From contig NZ_CZPZ01000002.1 in the NCBI RefSeq assembly GCF_001458775.1, positions 1 through 64,000 of the forward strand: a stretch of 64,000 nt of DNA, read 5' to 3'. Position 1 is the first letter of the stretch; each line of letters opens with the position of its first letter. Of the stretch, positions 21,388-30,092 are shown piece by piece. This stretch comes from Candidatus Nitrospira nitrificans. GTDB lineage: Bacteria; Nitrospirota; Nitrospiria; Nitrospirales; Nitrospiraceae. Below the pieces are notes generated by a model. The model searched no databases, had not been told where the DNA came from, and worked only from the letters and a program-made list of their open reading frames with translations. The position numbers were made by a program, and so were the translations under genes.

Positions 21388-21654
21388 ATGGCTGAGGTGG
21401 TAAAGCGTCGTCATTGGTATGGCGACGTCGTCAGTAACAAGATGCAAAAGACGGTCGTTGTCGTGGTTTCAAGATCGGTTATTCATCCTGTCTATAAGAA
21501 AGTTCTTCGGCGGGTGACGAGACTGAAGGCCCACGATGAAAGTGGTGTGTGTAAGATCGGGGATCGGGTCAAGCTGGTGCAGACCAGGCCGCTGAGCAAG
21601 GAAAAGAACTGGCGTGTCGTTCAAGTTATGGAAAAGGGTCAACCAGAAAAGTAA
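21388..21654 (+). CDS. rpsQ: 30S ribosomal protein S17
   Basis: 88-residue OB-fold protein S17 binding the 5' domain of 16S rRNA. It contains GDVVSNKMQKTVVVVVSR and KIGDRVKLVQTRPLSKEKNW, both typical. It lies between rpmC and rplN as in the standard spc gene order. Confidence 0.96.
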   Translation: MAEVVKRRHWYGDVVSNKMQKTVVVVVSRSVIHPVYKKVLRRVTRLKAHDESGVCKIGDRVKLVQTRPLSKEKNWRVVQVMEKGQPEK

Positions 21655-21708
21655 GAGACGGGATTTCTTAATGGTCCTCTGTTCATTTCCGCGTGTAGGG
21701 ATATAGCG

Positions 21709-22077
21709 ATGATTCAGAACTATACATATATGGATGTGGCCGATAATTCCGGGGCAAAACAGGCCATGTGTTTTCATGTTTTCGGGGGCACCAGACGGCG
21801 CTATGCATCGCTAGGCGACATCGTCGTCGTGGCCGTCAAGGAGGCGATCCCGCAAGCCAGTGTGAAGAAGGGGGATGTGAGCCGGGCCGTCATTGTTCGA
21901 ACGACGAAGGAAGTGCGCCGAGAAGATGGGTCCTATATCAAGTTTGATCGAAACGCCTGTGTCTTGATCAATAAAGATGGCGAGCCGATTGGAACGCGCA
22001 TATTCGGTCCCGTTGCCCGCGAGCTCCGCTGGAAGAAATTCATGAAGATCATCTCTTTGGCGCCAGAGGTTTTGTAG
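21709..22077 (+). CDS. rplN: 50S ribosomal protein L14
   Basis: 122-residue L14, part of intersubunit bridges. It starts [20 protein letters not shown] and has the signature [20 protein letters not shown]. Length is normal. It is followed by rplX after 22 bp. Confidence 0.97.
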   Translation: MIQNYTYMDVADNSGAKQAMCFHVFGGTRRRYASLGDIVVVAVKEAIPQASVKKGDVSRAVIVRTTKEVRREDGSYIKFDRNACVLINKDGEPIGTRIFGPVARELRWKKFMKIISLAPEVL

Positions 22078-22099
22078 ATCAGAAGGAACGAGGAGCATC

Positions 22100-22429
22100 G
22101 TGGAATCACTCCGAAAAAGCAGAATTCGAAAAGGTGATACGGTCGTCGTGGTTTCTGGTCGGGAGCGCGGCAAGAGGGGAAAGGTCTTGTCTATTGATTT
22201 GGGGGCGGGAAAGGTGGTTGTCGAGAAACTGAACATCATCAAGCGGCACACCAAACCGAATCAGAAGGCTAAGCAGGGAGGGATCCTCGAGCGAGAGGCG
22301 CCTCTTCAGATTTCCAATGTCATGTTTTTGTGTCCGGTCACGCAGAAGCCTACGCGCATAGGGATTCGGGTTTTGGAAGATGGAAGACGAGTGCGCTTTA
22401 GTAAGAAATCCAATGAGACTGTGGAATAG
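22100..22429 (+). CDS. rplX: 50S ribosomal protein L24
   Basis: 109-residue L24, an assembly initiator at the tunnel exit. The start is GTG at 22100, with AAGGAACGAGGAG upstream. The KOW motif [19 protein letters not shown] lies near the N-terminus. It lies 8 bp before rplE. Confidence 0.96.
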   Translation: MESLRKSRIRKGDTVVVVSGRERGKRGKVLSIDLGAGKVVVEKLNIIKRHTKPNQKAKQGGILEREAPLQISNVMFLCPVTQKPTRIGIRVLEDGRRVRFSKKSNETVE

Positions 22430-22437
22430 GTTACGTA

Positions 22438-23085
22438 ATGGCCAAGGAAACAAAAAGTCGATCGAGTAAGCCGTCTGAGCGAAAATCTTCGAAGAAAGAA
22501 TCGTCGGTCGCCCCATTGGACCAGGAAAGCGAAGAGTCCAAGTTTCGTCCACGACTTCGCGATAAATATGAGCAGCAGGTCGTTCCGGCTCTCATGAAGG
22601 AGTTTGGGTACAAAAACGTGATGCAGGTTCCTCGGCTTGAACGCGTGGTATTGAACGTAGGGATGGGCGCAGCGATTCAGAACGTGAAGCTTTTGGAGGG
22701 GGCGGTGGCTGAGCTAGGGCTGATTACCGGTCAAAAGCCGGTGGTCACACGGGCTAAAAAAGCCATCGCAGGATTCAAGCTGAGGCAGGGATTGCCCATC
22801 GGCACGAAGGTGACGCTCCGTAGCCGGAGAATGTATGAGTTTTTCGATCGGCTGGTGACCTTGGCTCTTCCGCGTATCCGAGATTTCCGCGGTGTTTCTC
22901 CAAAGGCCTTTGATGGTCGAGGGAACTATACTCTTGGTTTGAAGGAGCAGCTCATTTTCCCTGAGATTAAGTATGATGAAGTCGCTTCGATCCATGGGAT
23001 GGATATCACGGTCGTCACCACCGCCAAGACGAACGATGAAGGGAAGGCGCTTCTGAAGCATTTGGGTATGCCATTCCGCGCGTGA
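22438..23085 (+). CDS. rplE: 50S ribosomal protein L5, with an N-terminal extension
   Basis: 215-residue L5, which binds 5S rRNA and P-site tRNA. The conserved L5 body begins only at about residue 36 ([18 protein letters not shown]) and is complete to HLGMPFRA. The first 35 residues are a Lys/Ser/Glu-rich, low-complexity extension ([20 protein letters not shown]...) that ordinary L5 proteins of about 179 residues lack. No Met, Val or Leu start codon with a ribosome site lies at the usual position, and the upstream ATG follows rplX by 8 bp, so the extension appears to be translated. Confidence 0.95.
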   Translation: MAKETKSRSSKPSERKSSKKESSVAPLDQESEESKFRPRLRDKYEQQVVPALMKEFGYKNVMQVPRLERVVLNVGMGAAIQNVKLLEGAVAELGLITGQKPVVTRAKKAIAGFKLRQGLPIGTKVTLRSRRMYEFFDRLVTLALPRIRDFRGVSPKAFDGRGNYTLGLKEQLIFPEIKYDEVASIHGMDITVVTTAKTNDEGKALLKHLGMPFRA

Positions 23086-23130
23086 ATGCACCCTGGGGCG
23101 AGAGTGTCTGTTTGAACGGAAGGAGTGCGT

Positions 23131-23316
23131 GTGTCAAGATTGGCACTAAGAAATAAAGCGGCAACGAAGCAGAAGTTCTCCACGCGTAGTTATAATCGGT
23201 GTGGAGTCTGTGGGCGAGTTCATGGGTTTCTCCGACGGTTTCGCATGTGCCGTATTTGCTTTCGACTGATGACTCTGCGCGGAGAGATTCCTGGAGTGCG
23301 AAAATCTAGCTGGTAA
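23131..23316 (+). CDS. rpsN: 30S ribosomal protein S14, zinc-binding type Z
   Basis: 61-residue short S14. Two CxxC pairs (CGVC and CRIC) make it the zinc-binding form. GTG at 23131 ([16 protein letters not shown]) is preferred over a GTG at 23125 because AAGGAG at 23119-23124 is better spaced. It ends [11 protein letters not shown], as usual for the family. Confidence 0.94.
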   Translation: MSRLALRNKAATKQKFSTRSYNRCGVCGRVHGFLRRFRMCRICFRLMTLRGEIPGVRKSSW

Positions 23317-23365
23317 TGAGTGTTCTCACGCCGGTGACTGCCAATGGAGGATAGAAGGATATAGC

Positions 23366-23761
23366 ATGGTTACCGATCCAATCGGCGATCTTCTTGTTCG
23401 TTTAAAGAATGGGGCTCAGCGCCGTCATGAGACGGTTACGGTTCCCACTTCAAAGCTGAAGCGAGCCATTTTGGCGATTTTGATGAAGGAAGGCTATGTT
23501 GACGCAGTCGAGGATGGAGCTCATGACGGGCATCCCATTCTGACCGTGCGTCTTCGCTATGTGGGCGAGGGGCAACCCATGATCACCGGACTGGAGCGCG
23601 TGAGTAAGCCGGGACGACGGGTGTATGTCGGCAGTCAGGATATTAGGAAGGTTCGCAATGGAATCGGCGTGTCCATCCTTTCTACCTCCAAAGGAATCAT
23701 GACCGATCAGGAATCCCGTAAGAATCGTCTTGGGGGTGAGCTTCTCTGTTCAGTGTGGTAG
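23366..23761 (+). CDS. rpsH: 30S ribosomal protein S8
   Basis: 131-residue S8, which organises the central domain of 16S rRNA and represses the spc operon in E. coli. It starts MVTDPIGDLLVRLKNGAQRR and ends with the signature SILSTSKGIMTDQESRKNRL...GELLCSVW. Length is normal. Confidence 0.97.
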   Translation: MVTDPIGDLLVRLKNGAQRRHETVTVPTSKLKRAILAILMKEGYVDAVEDGAHDGHPILTVRLRYVGEGQPMITGLERVSKPGRRVYVGSQDIRKVRNGIGVSILSTSKGIMTDQESRKNRLGGELLCSVW

Positions 23762-23805
23762 GCGGATGACTTATTTCGATTTCGAGTGAAGGGTGTAAAT
23801 AGATC

Positions 23806-24342
23806 ATGTCCCGCATTGGAAAAAAACCGATCGCAATTCCGGGTGGAGTGGAAATTAAAGTGGCCGGGTCAACCGTGTCAGTCAAAGGCCCATTGGGGAA
23901 ACTGGATTGGTCGCTGATGGAGGGGGTGGACGTTGCCGTCAGTAATGGCCAAGTCGTTGTCGGCCGTTCGAGCGACGATCGTCAGTTACGGGCGTTGCAT
24001 GGGCTGACTCGCGCGGAATTGAGCAATATGATCCAGGGCGTCACCAAGGGATACGAACGTTCGCTGGAAATTACCGGAGTGGGTTACAAGGCTCAAGTTC
24101 AGGGGCGGACACTCAGTTTCAATGTGGGATATATCAACCCGGTGATCTACCAGGTGCCGATCGGTATCGATGTAAAAGTGGACAAGCAGACGCTCATCAA
24201 TGTCAAGGGTGTTGATAAGCGGTTAGTGGGGCAGGTCGCGGCTGATCTGCGCGCCATCAAACCTCCGGATGTCTATAAGCAAAAGGGTATACGCTACGCG
24301 GGCGAGGTTTTGCGTAAAAAAGAAGGCAAGACAGGAAAATAG
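23806..24342 (+). CDS. rplF: 50S ribosomal protein L6
   Basis: 178-residue L6 near the sarcin-ricin loop. It starts MSRIGKKPIAIPGGVEIKV and has the C-terminal signature KPPDVYKQKGIRYAGEVLRK. It is a two-domain protein of normal length and lies 10 bp before rplR. Confidence 0.97.
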   Translation: MSRIGKKPIAIPGGVEIKVAGSTVSVKGPLGKLDWSLMEGVDVAVSNGQVVVGRSSDDRQLRALHGLTRAELSNMIQGVTKGYERSLEITGVGYKAQVQGRTLSFNVGYINPVIYQVPIGIDVKVDKQTLINVKGVDKRLVGQVAADLRAIKPPDVYKQKGIRYAGEVLRKKEGKTGK

Positions 24343-24351
24343 GAACTGGCT

Positions 24352-24717
24352 ATGAATGCTGCAGATAAAGTTCGACAGCTTGATCGACGGCGCCGTAGAG
24401 TGAGGCGTGTCATTACGGGGACATCAGAGCGTCCGCGTCTGAATGTATTTAGGAGTGCCGCTCATATTTACGCCCAGATCATCGATGATCTTCAAGGTAC
24501 GACGCTTGCGGCTGCGTCATCGCTCGACAAATCACTACGGAAGACCATCAAATCGACCGGTGGAATCGAAGCGGCTAAGGCGGTCGGGAAATTGATTGCC
24601 GATCGGGCTAAGGCCGTTAAGGTGACGACGGTGGTGTTTGACCGAGGTGGCCGGATGTATCACGGGCGAATTAAGGCGCTTGCGGATGCATCGCGCGAAG
24701 GGGGCTTGCAGTTTTAG
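24352..24717 (+). CDS. rplR: 50S ribosomal protein L18
   Basis: 121-residue L18, a 5S rRNA-binding protein. It contains [20 protein letters not shown] and [20 protein letters not shown]. It is followed by an 84-bp gap that contains a weak GGCCG/CGGCC hairpin and a T-rich run, then rpsE. Confidence 0.96.
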   Translation: MNAADKVRQLDRRRRRVRRVITGTSERPRLNVFRSAAHIYAQIIDDLQGTTLAAASSLDKSLRKTIKSTGGIEAAKAVGKLIADRAKAVKVTTVVFDRGGRMYHGRIKALADASREGGLQF

Positions 24718-24801
24718 GTGAGGTCGGCTGGCCGGCGAACAAAAGCGGCCTGTGGTTTTTTGCCAACTGTTTACGGAACTTAAGGACTGAGGGGTACGAG
24801 C

Positions 24802-25311
24802 GTGCGTGTCAATCCCGATGAATTAAGCCTGAAGGATAAAGTCGTGTTTATCAATCGTGTGGCAAAAGTTGTGAAAGGCGGAAAGCGCTTCAATTTTTGC
24901 GCGCTCGTTGTTGTCGGCGACGGTCACGGATGGGTCGGGATCGGCAAGGGCAAAGCTGCTGAAGTCCCTGTCGCGATCTCAAAGGCCGTCGAGCAAGCCA
25001 AGAAACACCTTGTTCACGTTCCCCTGAAGGGCGGAACTATTCCACATGAGGTGCATGGTCTGTTTGGCGCAGAGCATGTGTTGCTGAAGCCGGCTGTCGA
25101 CGGTACCGGAATCATCGCAGGAGGGGCTGTGCGTGCCGTCGTGGAGTTGGTCGGTGCGCATAATGTCATCGCAAAAACATTGGGCCGTGGAAACCCTTTC
25201 AATACCGTTCGCGCAACGCTGGACGGGCTCAGTCAATTGCGAAACTTGGACGACGTGCTTCGCTTCCGCCGGCAAGCCTTCCCCGACGGCCGAGAAAGGG
25301 CTGCGGTTTAA
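24802..25311 (+). CDS. rpsE: 30S ribosomal protein S5
   Basis: 169-residue S5, involved in decoding fidelity and mRNA unwinding. The start is GTG at 24802 ([20 protein letters not shown]). It contains [18 protein letters not shown] and the C-terminal signature [17 protein letters not shown]. Its TAA overlaps the rpmD ATG (TAATG). Confidence 0.97.
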   Translation: MRVNPDELSLKDKVVFINRVAKVVKGGKRFNFCALVVVGDGHGWVGIGKGKAAEVPVAISKAVEQAKKHLVHVPLKGGTIPHEVHGLFGAEHVLLKPAVDGTGIIAGGAVRAVVELVGAHNVIAKTLGRGNPFNTVRATLDGLSQLRNLDDVLRFRRQAFPDGRERAAV

Positions 25312-25529
25312 TGAGCTCATCAAAAACATCGCGAACTGCAGATCACGGCACTCAAAGCGTGCGTGTGACATTGCGACGCAGTCCCATTGGGACACCTCAA
25401 CGGCATCGTCTTGTGTTGCGCGGTCTAGGTCTTCGCCGCATTCGACAGACGGTTGTCCATCCTGACACGCCTCAGGTGCGAGGACTCATTCAGAAAGTAG
25501 GTTATCTGCTTGAGGTTGAACAACCATGA
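25311..25529 (+). CDS. rpmD: 50S ribosomal protein L30
   Basis: 72-residue L30. The core SVRVTLRRSPIGTPQRHRLV and the C-terminal RGLIQKVGYLLEVEQP are typical. The first 15 residues ([15 protein letters not shown]) extend beyond the usual 60-residue protein. The ATG at 25311 overlaps the rpsE stop, which argues for this start. Its TGA overlaps the rplO ATG. Confidence 0.92.
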   Translation: MSSSKTSRTADHGTQSVRVTLRRSPIGTPQRHRLVLRGLGLRRIRQTVVHPDTPQVRGLIQKVGYLLEVEQP

Positions 25530-25975
25530 ATCTCCATGATTTGGCTCCAGCACAGGGAGCAAAGAAACGACGAAAACGTATAGGACGTGGGCCTGGATCC
25601 GGTCACGGGAAGACGGCCACCAAGGGACATAAAGGACTTCTGGCTCGATCTGGAGGCGGTAAGCGCCCAGGTTTCGAGGGTGGACAGATGCCGTTGGTAC
25701 GCCGGCTACCAAAGTTCGGATTTACCAACCCAACCCGTAAGGAATATGCGGTCGTCAACATCAAGAGTTTTGAGCGATGGCTGGGAAACGAAACAGTTAC
25801 TCCGCAAGGCATGGTTGACGCCGGATTCGTAAAGCGGAAAAAGCTGCCGATTAAAATTCTTGGCAATGGCGAGCTGAAAAAAGCGCTCGTTGTTCAGGCG
25901 CATAAATTCAGTAAGTCGGCTGAAGAGAAAATCAAGGCAGCCGGCGGGCGAGTCGAGGTTATCGGCGGTGCTTGA
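25526..25975 (+). CDS. rplO: 50S ribosomal protein L15
   Basis: 149-residue L15, a late assembly protein. It starts MNLHDLAPAQGAKKRRKRIG and has GPGSGHGKTATKGHKG and FEGGQMPLVRRLPKFGF, both diagnostic. Its end overlaps the secY start by 8 bases. Confidence 0.96.
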   Translation: MNLHDLAPAQGAKKRRKRIGRGPGSGHGKTATKGHKGLLARSGGGKRPGFEGGQMPLVRRLPKFGFTNPTRKEYAVVNIKSFERWLGNETVTPQGMVDAGFVKRKKLPIKILGNGELKKALVVQAHKFSKSAEEKIKAAGGRVEVIGGA

Positions 25976-27287
25976 ACGGCTCCTGACCAGTTTTCAGAAT
26001 ATCTTTAAGATCCCCGAGTTGCGCACTCGTGTGCTCTTTACACTCGGAATGCTTGTAGTGTACCGGGTTGGGTCTCACATCCCAACTCCTGGCATCAACG
26101 GTGAGGCCCTTTCCGAGTTTTTACAGAAACAGGGCGGCGCCTTGCTGGGATTCCTCGATATTTTCTCAGGCGGGTCCTTGTCCCGTTTGACGATCTTTGC
26201 GCTGGGCATCATGCCCTACATCAGCGCATCGATCATCCTTCAGCTCTTGACGGTCGTCGTCCCGCACTTGACGAAATTGGCCAAGGAGGGGGAGCGAGGA
26301 CGGAAAAAAATCATTCAGTATACCCGTTTCGGGACGATCGGCATTGCTCTGATTCAGGGATTCGGAATTGCGGTCGGCCTCGAACAAATGAATCAGGGCG
26401 CATTCGTGCTTCATGCTGGGTGGGGGTTCCGTCTGATGACGGTCATCACCCTGACGGCTGGCACGGGTTTCTTGATGTGGCTCGGTGAACAGATCACTGA
26501 ACGAGGCATTGGTAATGGCATCTCGCTGATCATTTTTGCCGGTATCGTCGCCAGGCTTCCTGCGGCAGTGGCGCAGACCTACAATTTATACGAGATCGGC
26601 CAGCTCAATGCTTTCCTATTGATTGCCTTGGCGCTCCTAATGATCGGCGTTGTTGCCGCGATTGTTTTTTTAGAAAGCGGGCGGCGGAAAATTCCCGTGC
26701 AGTATGCCAAGCGAGTAATCGGGCGAAGGGTCTATGGGGGGCAGAGTACGCACATTCCCTTGAAAATTAATACAGCCGGCGTCATTCCTCCTATATTCGC
26801 CTCCTCGATCATTGCGTTCCCCGCGACCATAGCCGGATTTTTTGAAACACCATGGGTGAAATCGATCGGGGATCAACTGGCTCCGGGGTCGTTGCTGTAC
26901 ACATTGATGTATGTGGGCTTAATCCTCTTTTTCTGCTTCTTCTATACGGCAGTCGTCCTCAATCCCGTTGATATGGCCGACAACATGAAGAAGTACGGAG
27001 GCTTTATTCCAGGCATTCGCCCTGGACAACGAACCTCTGACTATATCTACAATGTGTTAACGAAGATTACATTTGCTGGTGCTATCTATCTGGCTATCGT
27101 CTGCGTGATCCCGGAACTTCTGATTTATAAGCTCAATGTTCCATTTTATTTTGGTGGCACCTCCCTGTTGATCGTCATCGGTGTGGGGCTGGATACAGCT
27201 CAGCAAATTGAATCTCATATGTTGATGCGGAATTATGATGGGTTCTTGGGCAAGGGCATGGCTCCCTTGCGCGGGAGAAGCGGCTAG
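25968..27287 (+). CDS. secY: Protein translocase subunit SecY
   Basis: 439-residue pore subunit of the Sec translocon with ten predicted membrane spans. The start chosen is GTG at 25968 (MLERLLTSFQNIFKIPEL), which overlaps the end of rplO and matches the usual family N-terminus; the frame is open further upstream inside rplO. Conserved PGINGEAL, the plug-region GGSLSRLTIFALGIMPYISA and the C-terminal GRSG are visible. It precedes adk by 4 bp. Confidence 0.96.
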   Translation: MLERLLTSFQNIFKIPELRTRVLFTLGMLVVYRVGSHIPTPGINGEALSEFLQKQGGALLGFLDIFSGGSLSRLTIFALGIMPYISASIILQLLTVVVPHLTKLAKEGERGRKKIIQYTRFGTIGIALIQGFGIAVGLEQMNQGAFVLHAGWGFRLMTVITLTAGTGFLMWLGEQITERGIGNGISLIIFAGIVARLPAAVAQTYNLYEIGQLNAFLLIALALLMIGVVAAIVFLESGRRKIPVQYAKRVIGRRVYGGQSTHIPLKINTAGVIPPIFASSIIAFPATIAGFFETPWVKSIGDQLAPGSLLYTLMYVGLILFFCFFYTAVVLNPVDMADNMKKYGGFIPGIRPGQRTSDYIYNVLTKITFAGAIYLAIVCVIPELLIYKLNVPFYFGGTSLLIVIGVGLDTAQQIESHMLMRNYDGFLGKGMAPLRGRSG

Positions 27288-27291
27288 TATC

Positions 27292-27948
27292 ATGCGGCTC
27301 GTGTTCCTCGGGGCTCCAGGTGTTGGGAAAGGCACGCAGGCCGATAAGGTTGCTGCCCACTATCATATCCGAAAGATTTCGACCGGTGATCTGCTCAGGG
27401 AGGCGGTTCGGAATCAGTCAGCCCTGGGCCGTGAAGCTAAGGAACATATGGATCAGGGAAGATTAGTTCCCGATTCAGTCGTGATAGGGCTTGTGCGAGA
27501 GAAACTGGGCGACCCTTCATGTGCCAAGGGGTTTATTCTCGATGGGTTTCCAAGGACGGTTCCTCAGGCGGACGCGCTTTCGAACGTGCTCGTCGATCGG
27601 AGCCTTCAACTGGATCGAGTCATCAACTTCAGAGTTTCTCGAGAGGAAATCGTGAAACGGCTGAGTGGGCGTCGCAGCTGTCCCAAGTGCCAGGCGACCT
27701 ATCACCTTGAGTTCGCCCCTTCGAAGAACGGCACTCTTTGCGAGCGCTGCGGGGAAGCGTTGGTTCAACGAAGTGACGATCAGCGGGAAGCAATTGAGAT
27801 GCGCCTCCGTGTGTATGAAGAGCAGACGGCGCCGCTAATCGACTTTTATGAAAAACGACGGGTCTTGTCGCATCTGAACGGTGCCGAGGGTGTTGAAGCG
27901 GTATACCACAACCTCTTGAAAGCGCTTGCAGTACCTCAGACGGCATGA
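27292..27948 (+). CDS. adk: Adenylate kinase with zinc-binding LID
   Basis: 218-residue enzyme converting AMP and ATP to two ADP. The P-loop GAPGVGKGTQ is at about residues 7-16 and the AMP-binding motif DGFPRT is present. The LID contains four cysteines (SCPKC and CERCGE), the structural zinc form. The start ATG at 27292 lies 4 bp after secY. The stop overlaps map. Confidence 0.97.
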   Translation: MRLVFLGAPGVGKGTQADKVAAHYHIRKISTGDLLREAVRNQSALGREAKEHMDQGRLVPDSVVIGLVREKLGDPSCAKGFILDGFPRTVPQADALSNVLVDRSLQLDRVINFRVSREEIVKRLSGRRSCPKCQATYHLEFAPSKNGTLCERCGEALVQRSDDQREAIEMRLRVYEEQTAPLIDFYEKRRVLSHLNGAEGVEAVYHNLLKALAVPQTA

Positions 27949-28703
27949 TCATTCTGAAGACGCCCGCCGAAATTGCGGTGATGGCGGAGGCGTCAAGGGT
28001 CGTGGCAGAAGCGCTCGGGATTGTAACCAAAGCGGTCTGTCCGGGCATCAGCACGGAAGAGCTGGATAGAATTGCCGAGGAGGCAATACGGGCTAGGGGG
28101 GCGATTCCGGCATTCAAAGGCTACCGGAACTACCCCAAAACCCTCTGTGCATCCGTGAACGAACAAGTCGTACACGGTATCCCTTCGAAGAGAAAGTTGA
28201 AGGAGGGGGATATCATCGGACTAGATCTTGGTGCTATTGTAGGCGGATTCTATGGGGATTCTGCGGTCACGGTATCAGTTGGTCGGATCTTGGAGGACAC
28301 GGCAAAGTTGATTCGGGTGACAGAAGAGGCGCTTTATCTCGGGATCAAACAGGCCGTGGTCGGCAACCGACTGACGGACATCTCGAATGCGGTGCAACAA
28401 CATGTTGAGTCTGCCGGTTTTTCAGTAGTTACCGAGTTCGTGGGGCATGGGATTGGTCGGCAACTGCATGAAGAGCCTCAAGTTCCCAACTACGGGAAAC
28501 CGGGTCAGGGGCCTCGATTGCAACCAGGTATGGTCCTGGCGATCGAACCAATGGTGAACATGGGTCGGAGTGCCGTTCGTGTTCTGGAGGATCGGTGGAC
28601 CGCAATCACGGTAGATGGGAGCCTATCTGCGCACTTCGAGCATACGATCGCCATCCAACCGAGCGGGGCGCCTCGTATTTTGAGTCAATCAGAGAAGGCC
28701 TAG
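27945..28703 (+). CDS. map: Methionine aminopeptidase, type I
   Basis: 252-residue enzyme removing the initiator methionine. Metal ligands can be seen: two Asp in [19 protein letters not shown], His in [12 protein letters not shown], Glu in AIEPMVNMG and Glu in FEHTIAI. No N-terminal zinc extension is present. It is translationally coupled to adk (ATGA overlap). The order adk-map-infA-rpmJ is typical. Confidence 0.97.
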   Translation: MIILKTPAEIAVMAEASRVVAEALGIVTKAVCPGISTEELDRIAEEAIRARGAIPAFKGYRNYPKTLCASVNEQVVHGIPSKRKLKEGDIIGLDLGAIVGGFYGDSAVTVSVGRILEDTAKLIRVTEEALYLGIKQAVVGNRLTDISNAVQQHVESAGFSVVTEFVGHGIGRQLHEEPQVPNYGKPGQGPRLQPGMVLAIEPMVNMGRSAVRVLEDRWTAITVDGSLSAHFEHTIAIQPSGAPRILSQSEKA

Positions 28704-28734
28704 CTTAGGCTATATAGGAAAGAACACTAAGGAC

Positions 28735-28953
28735 GTGGCGAAAGAAGACATTATTGAGGTCCAGGGTTCGGTGGCGGAAACGCTTCCCAATGCCATGTTT
28801 CGGGTCAAGCTGGATAATGGCCATGTTCTACTGGCTCACATCTCGGGGAAAATGCGGATGCATTTTATTCGCATCCTTCCCGGCGATAAGGTCACGGTGG
28901 AAATGTCACCATACGATTTGACCAGGGGCCGAATTACCTATCGCTTCAAGTAA
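28735..28953 (+). CDS. infA: Translation initiation factor IF-1
   Basis: 72-residue OB-fold factor that binds the ribosomal A site during initiation. It starts at GTG 28735 ([20 protein letters not shown]) and ends with the family tail [16 protein letters not shown]. It precedes rpmJ by 18 bp. Confidence 0.97.
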   Translation: MAKEDIIEVQGSVAETLPNAMFRVKLDNGHVLLAHISGKMRMHFIRILPGDKVTVEMSPYDLTRGRITYRFK

Positions 28954-28971
28954 CGGGAGTGGCGAATTGTT

Positions 28972-29085
28972 ATGAAGGTCAAATCATCAGTGAAGCCCAT
29001 CTGTGCCAAATGCAAGGTTGTGCGTCGTTGTGGTGTTGTGCGGATTTTATGTACAAACCCACGTCATAAGCAGCGGCAGGGATAG
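28972..29085 (+). CDS. rpmJ: 50S ribosomal protein L36
   Basis: 37-residue zinc-binding L36: [20 protein letters not shown], followed by [17 protein letters not shown]. Three Cys and the His form the zinc site (C+ type). The gene lies between infA and rpsM, its normal place. Confidence 0.95.
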   Translation: MKVKSSVKPICAKCKVVRRCGVVRILCTNPRHKQRQG

Positions 29086-29114
29086 CAGCGGAGATAATGG
29101 GAAGTTTTAAACAG

Positions 29115-29157
29115 TCACTGCCAAGTCCGGAGCCGGTGGAGCCGGCTCAAACAGTGA
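29115..29157 (+). promoter_or_regulatory. Nested hairpin in the rpsM leader
   Basis: In the 113-bp rpmJ-rpsM gap, an outer stem TCACTG (29115-29120) / CAGTGA (29152-29157) encloses an inner stem GAGCCGG (29130-29136) / CCGGCTC (29142-29148). It ends about 42 bases before the rpsM start. In E. coli the alpha operon leader at this place is a pseudoknot bound by S4. A leader role here is inferred from position; no resemblance to the known RNA was established. Confidence 0.4.
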
Positions 29158-29198
29158 TGCGCTTGAAACTCTAGTGCTGAGCTCATATCGGAGGAAGA

Positions 29199-29588
29199 AT
29201 GGCACGTATTGCGGGTATCGATTTGCCACGGAATAAACGAACGGATATCGGACTGAGCTACATCTATGGAATCGGCCGTACGTCGGCTCAGAAGATTCTC
29301 CACGAAGCGGGGATTGACGGCGCGATCCGTATTAACGATCTGAGCGAGGATAAGATCGTCAAGTTACGTGAAATCATCGAGCGTGATTATCGGGTCGAAG
29401 GCGATCTACGCAAAGAAGTGTCGCTGAATATCAAGCGGCTGATTGATACGGGGACCTATCGAGGGTTGCGTCATCGCAAAGGTCTGCCCGTCCGTGGGCA
29501 GCGAACCAAGACCAATGCTCGGACGCGTAAGGGGCGGCGGGCAGGCGTCAGCAGCAAGCCGAGATCGACGGCGACCAAAGGCGCCTAA
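29199..29588 (+). CDS. rpsM: 30S ribosomal protein S13
   Basis: 129-residue S13 at the head, bridging to L5. It starts [19 protein letters not shown], with the ATG at 29199 after CGGAGGAAG. It has the signature [20 protein letters not shown] near the C-terminus. It opens the alpha operon. Confidence 0.97.
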   Translation: MARIAGIDLPRNKRTDIGLSYIYGIGRTSAQKILHEAGIDGAIRINDLSEDKIVKLREIIERDYRVEGDLRKEVSLNIKRLIDTGTYRGLRHRKGLPVRGQRTKTNARTRKGRRAGVSSKPRSTATKGA

Positions 29589-29627
29589 CGTACCTAGTCT
29601 GCCGAAACAGCCGGAGGAGTTGTTCGT

Positions 29628-30011
29628 ATGAGCATCAAAAAAGGAAAGAAGAAAGAACGCCGAATTGTTCAAAGTGGTGTGGCCCATGTTCAGGCGTCAT
29701 TCAACAATACGATTGTGACGATTACCGACATGAGTGGAAACACGGTGGTATGGGCGAGCGCGGGCAATCAAGGGTTCAAAGGATCTCGTAAGAGTACCCC
29801 CTTTGCTGCTCAGCGTGCCGGCGAGGCTGCGGCACGAAAAGCCATGGAAAGCGGGATGCGGCAAGTCGATGTCTATGTGAATGGACCAGGTTCCGGTCGA
29901 GAGTCCGCGATCCGTTCACTTCAAGGAGCCGGATTGCGAATCAATATGATTCGCGATGTCACGCCGATTCCACATAATGGGTGTCGCCCTCCCAAGCGGA
30001 GGAGAGTCTAG
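29628..30011 (+). CDS. rpsK: 30S ribosomal protein S11
   Basis: 127-residue S11 of the 30S platform. It has [39 protein letters not shown] and the C-terminal signature [17 protein letters not shown]. Length is normal. It precedes rpsD by 81 bp. Confidence 0.97.
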   Translation: MSIKKGKKKERRIVQSGVAHVQASFNNTIVTITDMSGNTVVWASAGNQGFKGSRKSTPFAAQRAGEAAARKAMESGMRQVDVYVNGPGSGRESAIRSLQGAGLRINMIRDVTPIPHNGCRPPKRRRV

Positions 30012-30082
30012 GGAACGTGAAACGTTAATCGTTACACGTGAATCGAAGGGCCGAGTAACGGATAACGGTTAACGAAGAACGA
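30012..30082 (+). repeat. AACG/CGTGAATCG word-rich spacer before rpsD
   Basis: This spacer shares exact words with the rplA-rplJ spacer at 2718-2762: CGTGAATCG (30037-30045 and 2728-2736) and AACGGTTAACGAA (30064-30076 and 2741-2753). It also contains ACGTGAAACGTTAATCGTTA. The pattern of short, self-similar words suggests a dispersed intergenic repeat family. Function is not known. Confidence 0.45.
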
Positions 30083-30092
30083 GGAGGAAGCA

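Noticed and set aside
24718-24801. GGCCG/CGGCC hairpin with a T run between rplR and rpsE as a terminator
   Set aside because: Only 5 bp of stem, T run displaced by several bases, and it would cut the spc operon; at most a weak attenuator.
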